Of a stretch of DNA of 64,000 bases, positions 1-11,440 are shown one piece after another; position 1 is the first letter of the stretch, and each line of letters starts with the position of its first letter. Source of the DNA: Maratus speciosus (taxonomy: Eukaryota; Arthropoda; Arachnida; Araneae; Salticidae); the NCBI GenBank assembly GCA_963932465.1, contig OZ010786.1, forward strand, positions 443,970,619 to 444,034,618. Reading direction: 5' to 3'. The position numbers were made by a program, and so were the translations under genes. A model generated the notes under the pieces. The model saw nothing but the letters and a program-made list of their open reading frames with translations. It was not told the DNA's origin and did not search any database.

Positions 1-1219
1 GTTTATTTAAAAATTTCTACACACAATGATTTGCATATGGTGTTCTGTGATTGGTGCTCCTACTATCTATTCCTGTGAATTACGCAAAGTGCGTGAGTTA
101 ACCTCGTCTCTGAATTGTCATTGGTCCTTTACAATGCTCTTATTTGCAAACGTTTTATGCCGGTGTAACAACCCTAATTATCTCTTGGAATGCATGATTT
201 TTTGTAAGATTCGAAACCCCGAATAAACTCTGCATACATCAAGAGATACGAAAGCAAGACTTGCTCCTGAATTACAGTCCTTTTAGCTTGCGTCTGACTG
301 ATTTCACTATCGTACCGAAGAAGCACGTTTTCGTTATGCTATGCGATGCGATGCTATGCGATGCGTATGCGATAAGGAGTGGCTACAAGACATGTTCTTC
401 AGTAGCAGATTTTTTATTTCACTTGTAAACTGAGCAATGTTGTAAGATTTGTTTTAAAATGTGTTTTTGAGTTGTGTTTGTGTACACATAGTAAAAATAA
501 AAATGTAATAATCTGTTTTAGAGTGCTGAACATTACGTTACATAGGAACTGATTATGACTGAATGCCACGTTGTTACACTGGCGCAATTTTAGTCATACG
601 TGTATCGTTCTAACGTCATCTATGGTTTTTCAATGCGCTGATGAATTTGCACAGAAAAAGGGTGCAGTCATTCAATTTTTTTTACATTTTTTTACTGTAA
701 CCGTAACCGTGAGAGCTCTATTGTTTTAAATCATCACGATCTCGAGCGCACACCTTCAAATAAGTAAATCTCAAATTTTCTTTTGATTGGTTGAGCGGTT
801 TAGGTCGCAAGGGGTACATAAATCGTTGAAGTTTTTTTTTATAACCACCCTGTATACTTCGCTAACTTTGAGCTCATAATTCAATATTAACTTTTGCATA
901 AATTTAACAACATTTTAATAATAATTATTATTTTATTGTAATCATTATTGGACTAATAAATTTTGAGTTGCAACTTTATGTATATATTATTTTGTTTGTA
1001 TAACTATAAAAACTTCTTGAGTGTTAGTCGACGAACATGTAACACGTGGCTTCGTCATGATCTTCAATCAAATATTATGAGGTAAGAAAGACTCATTAAT
1101 AATTTGTAGACACGTTATATATTATCTAACTATTTGAAAAAATGTTTTAAACTGTTTCATACTATTTATTGTTAAAAATCTTTTTTTTACTAGTTCAAAT
1201 TTCTGTTTCTTTCTTTCTG
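1..1219. other. Non-coding AT-rich DNA, no gene seen
   Basis: I see no gene. A short ATGCG/ATGCT-type tandem repeat lies at about 336-373. Around 660-860 there is a stretch ending in a sequence of the 'ACCACCCTGTATA' kind, which often marks the end of an old DNA transposon, but I found no partner end. A small open frame near the left edge has no recognisable motif. Confidence 0.5.
336..373. repeat. Short tandem repeat (ATGCG-like)
   Basis: About 38 bases built from repeated ATGCG and ATGCT pentamers, with one phase slip near the end. It is a simple-sequence tract with no link to a gene that I can see. Confidence 0.8.
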
Positions 1220-1595
1220 TTACAGTAATTTTTTTCTGAAGCTCTACATAAAATTTGAAGTAGATAACTTGAATGTGCACTACAAGAATTATTACTATAA
1301 AAAATAAAAATTAGGGGACTTAAAGAAGACAACTATCGCAGACTTACACTATCTATTGTAACAAATAATTTTTTTTCTTTTTCAAATTTCTGTTTCTTAT
1401 GTCAGATCAATAATAACTTCTTGTGTAAAATTCTAAATAACAGCGTCAAAGAACTGTCTGAGAAGATAAAACATTTAGAAGATCAGTCCTTAGTTCTCCT
1501 TATACTGTGATCAGTATTTATTAGCACCTTTGGGGCTTGTTGTCCGAAGCTCTTGGATTTTACTTACATTAGCTTAGTCGAAAGAAATACTTGCA
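1220..1595 (+). repeat. Dispersed repeat family R1, copy 1
   Basis: This segment shares long diverged blocks with about 3030-3400 and, over its second half, with about 13040-13310. Shared landmarks include GATCAATAATAACTTC, TTATTAGCACCTT and CTTGGATTTTAC. Order and orientation are the same in all copies. No coding sense is preserved. The type of element is not recognised. Confidence 0.65.
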
Positions 1596-1765
1596 ACGCG
1601 ATACGTATTTTATTTATATCTTTAACCGATATACGTATACTACGTCGGTATGAAATACGTATGTCTTAACACATATGTTTAAACGTATCAGCTTACGTAT
1701 AAGCGTATATCGGTTAAACGCATCATTCAAGCATACGTAACATTCAAGTATACGTATTTATTTTT
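1595..1765. repeat. Imperfect inverted repeat, MITE-like
   Basis: TTTAACCGATATACGTATAC at 1621 faces GCGTATATCGGTTAAA at 1703-1718, and ATACGTATTTA is repeated at both outer edges. The segment can fold on itself. It may be a small palindromic MITE. I found no convincing target duplication. Confidence 0.5.
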
Positions 1766-2143
1766 AACACCAATGGACCTCATCAATCTTACGTCACTAG
1801 ACGGAGAATAAGCTGAAAATCGGTGGCGTTACCGTAGCAATCTACGTAACATGTTTCATATACACGATCTTGTTATTTTTCCCTATAAATATTTTAATTA
1901 ATTTATCTTACTGTTAATTTTCATTGAATTAAGTAATGAATTGTATAAATATGCAGGATGTCATATACAAATTTATAAATAAAAACTATTTTATACTTGT
2001 TTAAATCCGGGTTAGGTGCCCCATCGGGTTTTTAGTTGACCCAAACACTGTATTTCAGTTACTGGACATGTGAAGGGTCTAGTGATGTTTTTCTACTCTC
2101 AATCGCTATAAAAAAGGTCAATAGAGGAAGTTACAGCGATTTA
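1766..2143. other. Non-coding stretch, nothing recognised
   Basis: AT-rich DNA without an ORF, repeat or RNA motif that I can support. It ends at the A that precedes the Helitron starting at 2144. Confidence 0.4.
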
Positions 2144-2709
2144 TCTAATATATAAAATTCAACATTTGTCTCTCTGTCTGTAATGCTATACAAACCCACA
2201 GTTTGGAAGTCAGTATTGTGAAATGTTACACGGCTGAGGCAACTAAATTAATCTGAAATCGAAATGATTTATAGTTAATTTTTAATTAATAAAAATCCAC
2301 CCATTTAACAGAGATTTCCTATCAAATTTAAATATTTTTCGTTATAGCAATTGCCAATGATTACAAATCCACAATAAAAATCTTACCACAACAATTGTAC
2401 TTTTCTATTATAAGATTTTCACGAGAAAAATGAAAATGAAATAAATAGTTTGACAAATTTAAAAATTTTCTTCGTAATGGAAATAAAAAGGATGTCATCA
2501 AGTTAATATATGTATAACGTTATATTAGTTTGAAAAAAACGAACTGAAACATGATAACAACCCGATTATGGAAATATTTTTAATATTTTGAGGTTCTCTG
2601 AATTTGTTTCGCCATTGTTGTTTGTTTTATACGATATATTTCATTTTGAAATTGATTTTTCAAAACAAACATTCTTAAAATTCCAGGCAACGCCGGGTTC
2701 TTTAGCTAG
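2144..2709 (+). mobile_element. Non-autonomous Helitron, 566 bp
   Basis: The left end is TCTAATATATAAAATTC, preceded by A. The right end is a GC-rich CAACGCCGGGT block followed by CTTTAGCTAG and then T. A 5' TC, a 3' CTAG and insertion between A and T are the classical Helitron signature, and a short GC hairpin before CTRR is expected. No Rep/helicase coding sequence is present, so it would have relied on an autonomous partner. The ends resemble those of the larger Helitron at 42065-44701. Confidence 0.82.
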
Positions 2710-3029
2710 TTACAAATAAAAGCATATTCATCAAAAAAGGTAAGTTTGGCTTTTGGGTATATTCTCATAAGTTAGGGATAGTAGCAGATGAAATAGAATG
2801 TATTTATTAGAATTTTTGCATGGAATATTTAGTTAATGTTGTTGAGAATGGTATCGGATAATGTGTTAGTTTATTGGTTGCAGCTAAGTTGCTCTTCCTA
2901 TTTCCAGAGCTACTGGATGGAACATCTATTCTATCAAGTGAGGCATCTAGCCCTGAAATCCGGCATAGATGTCTAAAATCATTGAAATTTGTTTGATAAA
3001 AATCGCATTTTATCTGGTATTTATATTGT
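2710..3029. other. Non-coding stretch, nothing recognised
   Basis: No ORF, RNA gene or repeat that I can support in this stretch between the Helitron and the second R1 copy. Confidence 0.4.
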
Positions 3030-3400
3030 AGTAATATTTTTTATGAGGACAATTTTACATAAATTTTTTGCATAAAATTTGTAGTATATAAGGTAAATGT
3101 ACCCTTCAAAAATTATTACTATGAAAAAGAAAAATTAAGGGGCTTAAAGGGGGCAACTCTCCCTGATATAACATATTTATTGTTTGTTTTTTTACACACC
3201 TACATTACAAATATTCTTTTTTTCTTTTTCAAAGTCCTGTTTGTAATGTGAGATCAATAATAACTTCTCTTTATACTGAGATCGGTGTTTATTAGCACCT
3301 TGGGGCTTGTCGTCCGAAACTCTTGGATTTTACTCAGATTAACTTGATCGAAAGAAGAAAAAAATCACTCCCTTCAGATTTAACTTTACTACAAGACATT
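3030..3400 (+). repeat. Dispersed repeat family R1, copy 2
   Basis: It matches 1220-1595 over most of its length, sharing AATTATTACTAT, GATCAATAATAACTTC and CTTGGATTTTAC landmarks. The end (CACTCCCTTCAGATTT) also matches the third copy near 13290. The middle part is shortened compared with copy 1. Confidence 0.65.
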
Positions 3401-3479
3401 GCCTCTACTGCAAATTAGTGTTTAGAAATTTCTTGGCGATAACAATTGTTTACAAGTAAATATGATGCACATCTCGAAA

Positions 3480-3830
3480 CTGAAAATCAAACTTTTACTT
3501 ATTTTTACACACTTTTATTTAGCTTAATATCGTTCATGCATATAAAGATGGAATCTTTCACTCATTTCCTGATATTCTAAAATTATAAACATTACCCACT
3601 CACGTGTGTTACGGATGAAAATACAACATTTTAGAACTTAATTATAAATCAGCAAACTAATTTAAAGAACATTTTTTGTTACCCGGACTAAAGTTATAAA
3701 CCAGCAAATGCTATTTATGGTTAGAACTGCATACGGGTGACAACAAAAATGTTGTTTCTTTCCCGCAGACACAGCCCGCTAAAATAGTCGACTGGTTGTG
3801 AAATTTCAACAATGTTATGTTTGAAACACA
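3480..3830 (+). repeat. Dispersed repeat family R2, copy 1
   Basis: Diverged similarity to 31860-32200 and 40300-40690 in the same orientation. Landmarks are 'GATGGAAT...TTCACTCA', 'CTAAAATTATAAA', a GGTTA(C/G)AACTG block and 'AACAA..ATG..GTTT'. No coding capacity is evident and the element type is unknown. Confidence 0.5.
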
Positions 3831-3874
3831 GAAAAAGGAAAAAATAATAAAATAAAAATAAAAAAGGAAATATA

Positions 3875-4085
3875 TATGTTTCATAGTCTTTTATGAATTA
3901 ATAATTTAAAGTTAATTACATTATGACTGTAAATTTAATAGAAATCACGAATAAATAGTTTAAATAATTATAATATTTTATTTTCTTGTGACATATCATA
4001 AAAATAAAAAGGAAAATACAATAGAACCTCTTTTATCCGAAACTCTATTAACCTAAACTCTTGGTTAACCGAAATCCATTTTTAA

Positions 4086-4116
<31 letters not shown>

Positions 4117-4860
4117 GTATCACATTCCTTGTGTGCAAAATGCATTTTCAAAGCTTTATTTAACTATCATATACCTTGTGTGCAAGAGCTCAATTCTAAA
4201 CTACGAGTACATATAAATATTTTCGATCCCCTTTCTTAGATTTTCCTTGAATTTAATTTGAGCTCCCGTAAGCTGCGGACTGAAACAAACAAAACGAACA
4301 AAGGAATCGAACAAATTAGCAATTCTGAAGCTTTTGAATGTTTTCCAAAAGGTTTGGCATGGCTGGAGTAGCAGAAAGACGGTGATACTCGTGAATTAAT
4401 AATAATAAAAAACTTCGGGTGATAGAGTTTCAAAGCAAAGGCAATTGAAACTGCGATAAACAAAACATTCTTTCAAACCCTTGTGAAATATGTAAAAGGT
4501 ACTTAATTTCGAAATTAAAATTCAGGTGATTTATTCTTGCTTCTATTTTTTTTATTTCTTTATTTTTAGTAAATATTTGATACCATAATAAGAAATAGCA
4601 CATATATTTATCCTTAATCTAAAAATTAAAGCATTCTCGATTATACAAAACTTTCGATTTTCCCAAAGATGGTCGGTCCCAATTACTTTGGATAATCGAG
4701 GTTCTACTGTATGTACTTTTCATAGACTTTTATCATATAATAGTTTTTTATTAATTAAATTATGCCTATACGCTGAGAAAACAATATACAATCACGAATA
4801 AATAGATTAACTAATTATATTACCTTTCCTCGTGCCATAGATTCTAAAAATTATAACTTT
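3875..4860 (+). repeat. Diverged direct repeats flanking a pogo-like MITE
   Basis: About 135 bp at 3875-4010 recur in the same orientation at 4712-4860. Shared blocks include TTTCATAG, CTTTTAT and CACGAATAAATAG. The pogo-like MITE at 4019-4709 lies exactly between them. This is far too long for a target duplication, so it more likely reflects an older tandem repeat that received the MITE. Confidence 0.55.
4019..4709. mobile_element. pogo/Tigger-like MITE, TA target duplication
   Basis: Left end CAATAGAACCTCTTTTATCC and right end GGATAATCGAGGTTCTACTG form imperfect TIRs, and TA flanks both sides (4017-4018 and 4710-4711). The terminus resembles the CAGTAGAACCTCGATTATCC type widely seen in pogo/Tigger-like elements. 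The 691-bp interior contains a poly-T tract near 4090 and no transposase, so this is a non-autonomous derivative. Confidence 0.8.
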
Positions 4861-4929
4861 AATATAAAATCGCTAGATTACGCTCTCTACCTATAACGTG
4901 AATCATAGTACTAAATTTTCCGTAATTCG

Positions 4930-5335
4930 GGTCATAATTGTGTTCAAATTAAAGTACCGTAACGCAATTTTTTTAAGTGATTATATTTTTGAAAGTTTCA
5001 AAATTTTGCATTAGCTAAATACAACTTTGTATTAAAAATATAAAAATGCTTTAAATAGAAATTTATTCAAGTTCGGGGTAATTATTATAATCTGTAGGCA
5101 CCAAAATTTTCATTTTAGTTGCAAAAGTTATTTTCTAATCCTGTGCGTAAGCGGTTATAACAATTTTCTGCTCCTCAAATGTCTGACAGTTTAAAGCCCT
5201 CTATAAAAGATAATTCTGCATCTTGCAATTTTTTAATTACATGAAATGAAAGAAAATATAAACAGTTTTCATCCCAATAAAAATTGTGTTTTAAAATGAC
5301 ATACATTTTAAGAAATTAAATGTTGAAAATGGTCT
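4930..5335 (-). repeat. Fragment related to the TTAA element at 55469-56212
   Basis: Read on the minus strand, 4960-5215 resembles about 55640-55880. Both include a block around 'CTGTCAGACATTTG', a 'CTTACGCGCA'-like block and 'CCTAAATA.AAGTTGTATT'. The terminal GGGGTCTCA block of the 55-kb copy is not clearly preserved here, so this is a worn internal fragment. Confidence 0.55.
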
Positions 5336-5526
5336 ATTTTTTTTCCGGTTTTAAGAGTCCCAATACCTGTTAACTCCTTGTGGTTTTATTTATTTAAATT
5401 AGTTATATAACGGGTGCGGAGAAAGTATTGATAGTAAAATCAATCTCTACTACAACGCTATAGATACAATTATTTCAATAATTTTTATTGAGTAAGTTTA
5501 ACAACTAAGTAAGAATTGCAATTATA

Positions 5527-7195
5527 TCATTCATTTTCGATTCGGTCTCTTTTTGCCTTGATACACTTGTGGAGACGGTACGGGAAGGCATCCACGGCTC
5601 GCCGCAATTAGTCCGCATCGAGACCGTTCCATTCACGTGCCAGAGCAGCTTTTAAAGAAGCGATGTTCTTGTAAGGTTAGGCACAGGGTCTTGCTTGCAG
5701 CACTCCCCATACTTACAAGGAAGGTCTCCATACGGGCATATTCAGAAAAAACTGAAAAAATTACAGAGTGTTCTTCTCATGTGGATATATATGTTTATAA
5801 AAAAAATTTTGGCGGAACCGCGATAGAACGTTCGTAAAAAAATAATGAAAATTTCGTTTATTTCGCGATTTATCATCGGTTGGCGATGAAATGATATTTC
5901 AAAAAATACTTTTTTATGCCGAATACTCTTTAAGATAAAAATGTTTCATGCTGAACTTGTTTAAATAAATTTAATGTATATGACTTTAGTTTTGTCAGTT
6001 TTAGATTGATTTAACTATAGTTTTGTCATATATATATTTATAATAAAAGTTAAATATCAAATTTTATGAATTAAAACAAAATTAAAATAAATGAAAATTG
6101 TTTCAATGTCTCAAAATTAAGTTCAATCGAGCACTGTAGATTCAATTCTGTTGCTATGGAAACGACGAATTCTTTGAAATGAATAACTGGTAAATGAATC
6201 TTGCCTTTATTTTGGAATACGCTTAAATATATGAAAGTATTTTTTATACATGAAATTGTTTTTTAAGTAATAAAATTAAATAACAAGCAACATAAATATG
6301 TAATATGAAAAAATGTATTTATAAAACTCTCTCATTGTTTAAGTTTAAATTAAATACTATTTGCACGCATTCTAAAAACCAATTAACAATCAATTTTCAG
6401 GTGCACTAAAATCGTTTGCTTTTGGCGAGCAAAACTATTGCTCGCCAAATAGCGTGACGCTTTCGCCTTTTCGCGCCAGATACTCGAAAATATATATATA
6501 TATATATTTTTACAGACTTTCTACTGTAATTCCGCCGCTAAATTTGACTGATCCTTTATTACATAAATAAGTAGTTTAATTAGTATTTTTTTTTTTTCAA
6601 AATATTCTGAGTATGCCCAGTATGGAGACCTTCCTTGTTAGTAAATGAAGTGGATTCAAATCCGGACTATTCTGTGGCCAGTCTTGTAAGAAATAAAATC
6701 GCGAAGATTAATTTGGCACCACTATTGTGCTTGGCGATCCTTATGGGCTGATTCTGAATCTTGTTGGAATACATGTGGATTGTTTTCAAAATGAGAATTT
6801 AGCCATTTAAGAACCTCCATTATTAGAATATCGTTGAAATAATTATTCTGATTAATCTTGACTCCAGCATCAACAAAGACCAAAGGGGATGTCCCATTGC
6901 TTGTGATGCAGCCAAAAACCATCACGCTGGCTTGATGGGCATTTCTGGCTACTACTCCACCACTTGAATTAGTAGTTTTACGGTCTTTGGCTAATATGCA
7001 GTCATTCTGATGGTTAACAGCTTGTTCAATAGTGAACAGTTTTTCGTCACCGAAGACGAAATGCTGGTGAGCATTTCTTGCAGTGCGTTTCAGAAGCTCT
7101 TTTCAAATCTGCACTCTTTTCTTTTTACTAGCTTCCGTCAATCCTGGAGACTTGTAAATTCTGTAGCTCTTGATATTCAGATTCACATGGACGGT
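5527..7195 (-). pseudogene. mariner-family transposase pseudogene (DD37D type), split by insertion
   Basis: The minus strand encodes, in order: a linker with LTEAS-KKKR, the first catalytic block VFGDEKLFTIEQ, MVFGCITSNG, the second block FQQDSESAHKDRQAQ, and DWPQNSPDLNPL just before the insertion at 6637. Translation resumes below 5715 with ARPCA-like residues, then ASLKAALAREWNGLDAD, RRAVDAFPYRLHK and a stop at 5527-5529. Thirty-seven residues separate the second Asp from the third catalytic position, as in the maT (DD37D) group. That third position, next to the insertion, reads His instead of Asp. There are stop codons near 7130 and in the C-terminal part, and the DNA-binding N-terminus is missing. 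It cannot make active transposase. Confidence 0.8.
5716..6637. mobile_element. TIR element 'CAAGGAAGG', copy 1, 922 bp, 3-bp TSD (TTA)
   Basis: Left end CAAGGAAGGTCTCCATAC and a near-perfect inverted right end form about 30-bp TIRs. TTA lies on both sides (5713-5715, 6638-6640). A second copy at 38525-39458 has the same ends and is flanked by TGA on both sides, so a 3-bp target duplication without fixed sequence is well supported. The interior is AT-rich with no transposase. PIF/Harbinger usually targets TWA, which the TGA copy does not fit. A CMC-type or unassigned superfamily is possible. Confidence 0.85.
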
Positions 7196-7315
7196 AAAAA
7201 AAATACAAAATACAAAAAAATAATAATTCTACACCATTTAAAAAAGGGACAAAAACATTAATAAAAAATTATCACTTTTTTCGCATCCTGTATTTAGAAT
7301 GATTAGTTAACCGCA

Positions 7316-8075
7316 ATCCTTGTGCATCTATCATGAGTCACGTTCGTGATTAACTTACAAGGTATGCAAGGAGATTCATAAAATTGAGCCAATAGCTTAT
7401 TTTTTTAAATATACTAAAATTATTCCTTAAATTAAATTAAATATCCTTACTTTCCTAGACACATACTTCCATTTGCAATGTTTCACAATAAAAGGTGGAA
7501 AATTTGATGTCACTAGTTGTAACGCCCTCGAGTCAATTTTATACGGCCGCCATAAATGAAATTTCCAATTAGGAAAATTTTCCCTATCCATTCCATTATG
7601 AAACATAAAAAAATCCATCTTGATATTTACAAAACTCACATATAAATTAATAACCGACGTTCCTGATTTACGTCACTTAAACATACCTCCGAGCTACGTG
7701 ATATTAATGCATTTAGAATACAACATAAGGATTATCCACAAAATTATACCTTATTTAAACGAATATATTTCCATAAGCTTTTCAGATATCAATATGTAAT
7801 TTTTTGTGTTTCATTCAGGAATGGGTGAGAAAATTTTTCCTAAATGGAAATTTTACCCTACGAGGACCGCCAAAAAATTTATTTTTGTATTTTGTCAAAT
7901 AGATTCCCCCCATGGAGTTTCTACTTATGTCATCGTATTTTGCACCTTTTTCATGAAACTTTGCAATTGGACGTATGCGCCAAGGGACAATTTTTAAGGA
8001 AATAGCTTATTGGCTCGATCTTTATCCTGTGTATTTCTTACTATAAGTCACATTTGTGATTGATTCACAAGACAA
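7316..8075. repeat. Foldback palindrome, about 750 bp
   Basis: The two halves are imperfect inverted copies. Left landmarks are GAGCCAATAGCTTA, TTTGCAATGTTTCA, TACGGCCGCC and CCATTCCATTATGAAAC; the right half carries their reverse complements from about 7800 to 8015. Each outer end also has an AGTCAC(G/A)TT(C/T)GTGATT block. It is likely a palindromic non-autonomous DNA transposon. The short open frames on both strands are by-products of the palindrome. Confidence 0.65.
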
Positions 8076-8295
8076 AGTTTATTCAAGGTTCACAGCATTT
8101 CTAAAATATTCTGCATTTCCTACCACTATTTCGAATCAAAAATCTTCGTGGTAGATTCCTTAAAGTGGCATTTGTTTTTTTTTTTCGGTTGGAAAATCTT
8201 TTACTATTCCCTATAGTCTTTAGATTATCCCTGTACGCGATGCGCTCGAATTCGAAGTCATTTCGTAGTTATTTAGTGCTTTAACGCAAGCTTAA

Positions 8296-8495
8296 CACTA
8301 GAAAGACTGTGAGCGGTCATTTTGACCTCTACCAAATGAATATATTTCGGTTTGAACCAGAAATTTCTTTATAAAACTAGTTTTAAAAGGTAATAAGAAA
8401 AAACTATTTAAATAAATAAGTTAAAAATTTAAAATAAAAATTCTGGTGCTAAATATTTTTATAAAGTTTGAGTAAAATTCGCCGTCTTTCTAGTG
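8296..8495. mobile_element. piggyBac-like MITE, 200 bp, TTAA flanked
   Basis: CACTAGAAAGACTGTGAGCG at the left faces CGCCGTCTTTCTAGTG at the right, and TTAA lies directly outside each end (8292-8295, 8496-8499). A TTAA duplication with a C-A/C-C start is the piggyBac pattern. No coding sequence. Confidence 0.85.
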
Positions 8496-8929
8496 TTAAA
8501 CAGTTTTTGAGCACGACGAACGCAATTTACGCAAAATGCCTTTTTTCTTAAACTTGGCGGAGTCAAAACGCAAAAACTATTAAACTGATCTTGCTATTTT
8601 TTTTCTTTTAATTAAAGTTAATATATATTATTGGAGCTTGGAATACTTTCAGCCATCATTATAAAAAATTAAACAATTTTAGAAGCACTCCAAAGTGCGA
8701 AAAAGGGAGTCAGAAATTGACCTCATTTTCAAATGGTTGTCCCTTTGTTGATGTTCAACTTTTTGAAAGTGCATGTAGCGCCAGACAATATTATCTATCT
8801 TCATAATCCTTAACGAAAATTGATTGCCGACGACTCTGGTGATCTATCGGATTCTGCCCGATTTTAATTGCACGGCGCGCACGCTGGGACCAGAGACACA
8901 TCACCTTTTTTTTGAGGGGGGGGGAGGGG

Positions 8930-9161
8930 GGGGTGTTCTTCAAATGTTATGAAATAAAATGAAAAAAAAATAATCCGGAGCTGAAATCCTTATTCTTATT
9001 TTTGGGTCACGGGTATTTTCTTCAAATGATATGAAATATAAAATGCAAAAAAACCCGGAACTAAAATCTTCAATCCTTTTTAGGTGCGTTCGTAATTATA
9101 TAAATACATAGCAATTATAGTCGTCGTTCAATCCGTCTGTCTGTCCACCCGTCTTTCTGTC

Positions 9162-9200
<39 letters not shown>

Positions 9201-9735
9201 CGCATATAACAGCGCAAAAACTACCTAACCGAATCGTTTGAAATTTTAAATATATAATTGTTGCAAAATTTTGTCGAGTCAATTCAAATTTTATGAAAAT
9301 CGGATGCATAGTTTAATTACAGGGATAGTCAAAAGTTTTCCGTTACATTACGGCCAATGGGAAAAACATATTTCAAGTGCATTTTAATGATGTTACAGGC
9401 TTTCGAACAGAATGAAATTGATAGGAACTTATGAAGTGCACTAAAATATACATTCAGTACAATATATGTAGTGCACAAAAATTTATAAAACTAGTTATAG
9501 TACGAACGCACTTCATTTGCCACGTTTGACGAGCAATTTCCAACTTTTATTTTATTTTATTTTATTTTTTCTTTTTGTGGGGGGTAGTTGCTTTTCAAAT
9601 GATAGAAAAAAAAAAAGGAGCTAAAATCTTTATTCGTATTTGGGGGGTGGGGAAGGGGTTCTTCAGATGATATGAAATAAAATGAAAAAAAAAACAGAGC
9701 TAAAATATTCATTCCTATTCCATGAAAAATACTAA
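8930..9735 (+). repeat. Short tandem array of ~75-bp units, interrupted
   Basis: Four related units carry a G-rich run, then TTCTTCAAATGATATGAAAT, an A-run and 'GGAGCTAAAATCTTTATTC'. Two lie left (about 8930-9080) and two right (about 9585-9730) of the MITE at 9084-9511. The G runs at 8914-8933 and 9640-9655 are part of the units. The array appears to have been a single block before the MITE landed in it. Confidence 0.65.
9084..9511. mobile_element. MITE with GTGCGTTCGTA ends and a GTCT microsatellite
   Basis: The left end GTGCGTTCGTAATTATA and the reverse complement of the right end, GTGCGTTCGTACTATAACT, form TIRs. A CTGT/GTCT microsatellite occupies about 9135-9200. Downstream sequence (CATTACGGCCAATGGG, GCATTTTAATGATGTTACA) resembles blocks inside the Transib-like element at 27150-27230. 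Non-coding; family uncertain. Confidence 0.6.
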
Positions 9736-9759
9736 AAGGATCTTTTTTTTTTCTCATTA

Positions 9760-10159
9760 AACATTTGCAACAGAATAATGCAATAAAGACGTCGTTTTAA
9801 AATAGAGGCAGCTCACTCAGAAAATTTTAGGAATTCTACGAACCAGGTTTACTTTATAGGAATCATACTCGTGATTAGTGCACAAAGTGTTAATAATAAC
9901 TGATCTATCAGAAAGGTATAAAAGCGCCATAGTATTATTTTCATAAATAAATGTAAAATTAAAAATAGTTTTAAAAACACAGTTTTATAAGCATTTAATG
10001 CTTATCTGAAAAATCATGTCTAATTACATGGCTGTAATTCTTGCTGTTCCAAAGCAATTCCATTAGAATACATTAACTTGGTGTGCAGCTTCACTGTCAG
10101 TTGGAATTTTTTGGCGGATGTTGCTTGTTGCATAATTATATCCTTTGTTGTTATAACTC
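9760..10159. other. Non-coding stretch, nothing recognised
   Basis: AT-rich DNA. A block near 9845-9890 (ATCATACTCGTGATTAGTGCACAA) is faintly like the outer ends of the palindrome at 7316-8075. Nothing else supportable. Confidence 0.35.
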
Positions 10160-10335
10160 CAGGGCTGCCACAAGCGACTATTCTTTAATTCTATTTTGAA
10201 ACAATTTTTCAACGCAAAAATCTTTTACATACTCTTTGACAACATTTGCAAGAAAAATATGCTACAAAATGTATTTTTGTTTTAAAAAATAGTGGTCCGA
10301 ATGAAATATAAAATTAGTCGCCTGTGGCAGCCCTG
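10160..10335. mobile_element. hAT-like MITE, 176 bp
   Basis: CAGGGCTGCCACAAGCGACT at the left faces AGTCGCCTGTGGCAGCCCTG at the right. TAACTC occurs immediately outside both ends (10154-10159 and 10336-10341), giving a 6-bp duplication. A CAGGG start is common in hAT MITEs, whose usual duplication is 8 bp, so the assignment is tentative. No coding sequence. Confidence 0.75.
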
Positions 10336-10908
10336 TAACTCGTATGGGACTGGAACCACAAAGGATTTTGGGTGATTAATCACTTGTAGACCGGCTGACG
10401 AAAAATGCTTTAAAATTAATTTATTAACATAATTATTTATTATTAACTTATTATTTATTATAAATTCTAAAAATATTAGAATGTTGTATTGTCATTTTAA
10501 ACACACCTGTGAAAATTATTTTTTAAAATCTAGCATAGTGTAAAGTACTGAAATAAAGCACCCCTTTATCATACCGGTATTCTAATAATTTTAAAGTGAG
10601 CTTAAAATTTAATCTTTTGTGAAAAGAATAGAAAAATTGAAGGGGCGGGAGGGGCTATATTTGGAATTTATGAAGTTTCACAGCATTTTTACTATCTGCA
10701 AAATAAACGAGATCAGAATACCATTTTTTGGTTTAAAAATTTTTTTTCATAGAAGCTAAGTAGTTTAAAGTAATAAAAATAATAAATTAACGGAAAAAAA
10801 TACATAAAATAATTAAATTAGATATCAAAGAAATTTGGACAAAAATTATAAAACTTAAACTCAATATAAATATCTATTAAATCTTAATGCATAAAAATAA
10901 CTAAAACA
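10336..10908. other. Non-coding stretch, nothing recognised
   Basis: AT-rich sequence without ORFs, RNA motifs or clear repeats. Confidence 0.35.
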
Positions 10909-11440
10909 TTAACCCATTTTCGACCAAAGTTGCGTAAACGCACCATTTCAATAAATATTTTTTTATTAACACTGTGGCGAATAATTTCCCCTAAATTTAT
11001 TTTTCTGCTATTTTTAAGAGTTCTGTAGACATAGTTCTATAAAATATCAGTAATTCAACTGGAGTAAAACACTTTCCGTCGAGAAATTTTCAAAATACGC
11101 TAGTCTTTTAAATTGAAAAGGTTATTGACAAATTCGAATTTTTGAAAATGTATAATTATTCCACTTGAGATTAATCATATGTTTTTATAATGGATTAAAG
11201 TTGCAAGTTCTGTAAATAAAATAATAATAAATTTCAATGACAGTAAAATAATGTTTCCCTCTCCATTTTATGTTATCCATCCATCATAAGAGAAACGATA
11301 GAGATTCTAACACTTAAAAATTCCTTATGTATAACGATGCAGCATCATTTAAATTACCAAAATTTTGGTTTGAGTTACTCAATGGTGGCGAAAATATAAA
11401 TAAATATCCAAATAAAATTAAAAAAAAAATTAAAAATAAC

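Larger units (their letters stand above)
5410..7290 (-). mobile_element. Decayed mariner element (DD37D, maT-like) with nested insertion
   Basis: Ends CGGGTGCGGAGAAAGT (left) and a reverse-complement CAGGATGCGAAAAAAGT (right) are imperfect TIRs next to TA dinucleotides near 5408 and 7291. The interior holds a minus-strand transposase pseudogene. A 922-bp TIR element at 5716-6637 interrupts it. Without that insertion the element would be about 0.96 kb, shorter than an intact mariner, because the N-terminal HTH region is missing. Confidence 0.75.

Noticed and set aside
26..226. 66-codon frame at the left edge
   Set aside because: No motif, short, and no neighbouring signal; the expected number of such frames in 64 kb is high.
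7010..7261. 83-codon plus-strand frame
   Set aside because: It is antisense to the recognisable mariner transposase remnant on the minus strand.
9115..9309. 64-codon minus frame ending in repeated Asp-Arg-Gln-Thr
   Set aside because: The repeat is the translated GTCT microsatellite within a MITE.
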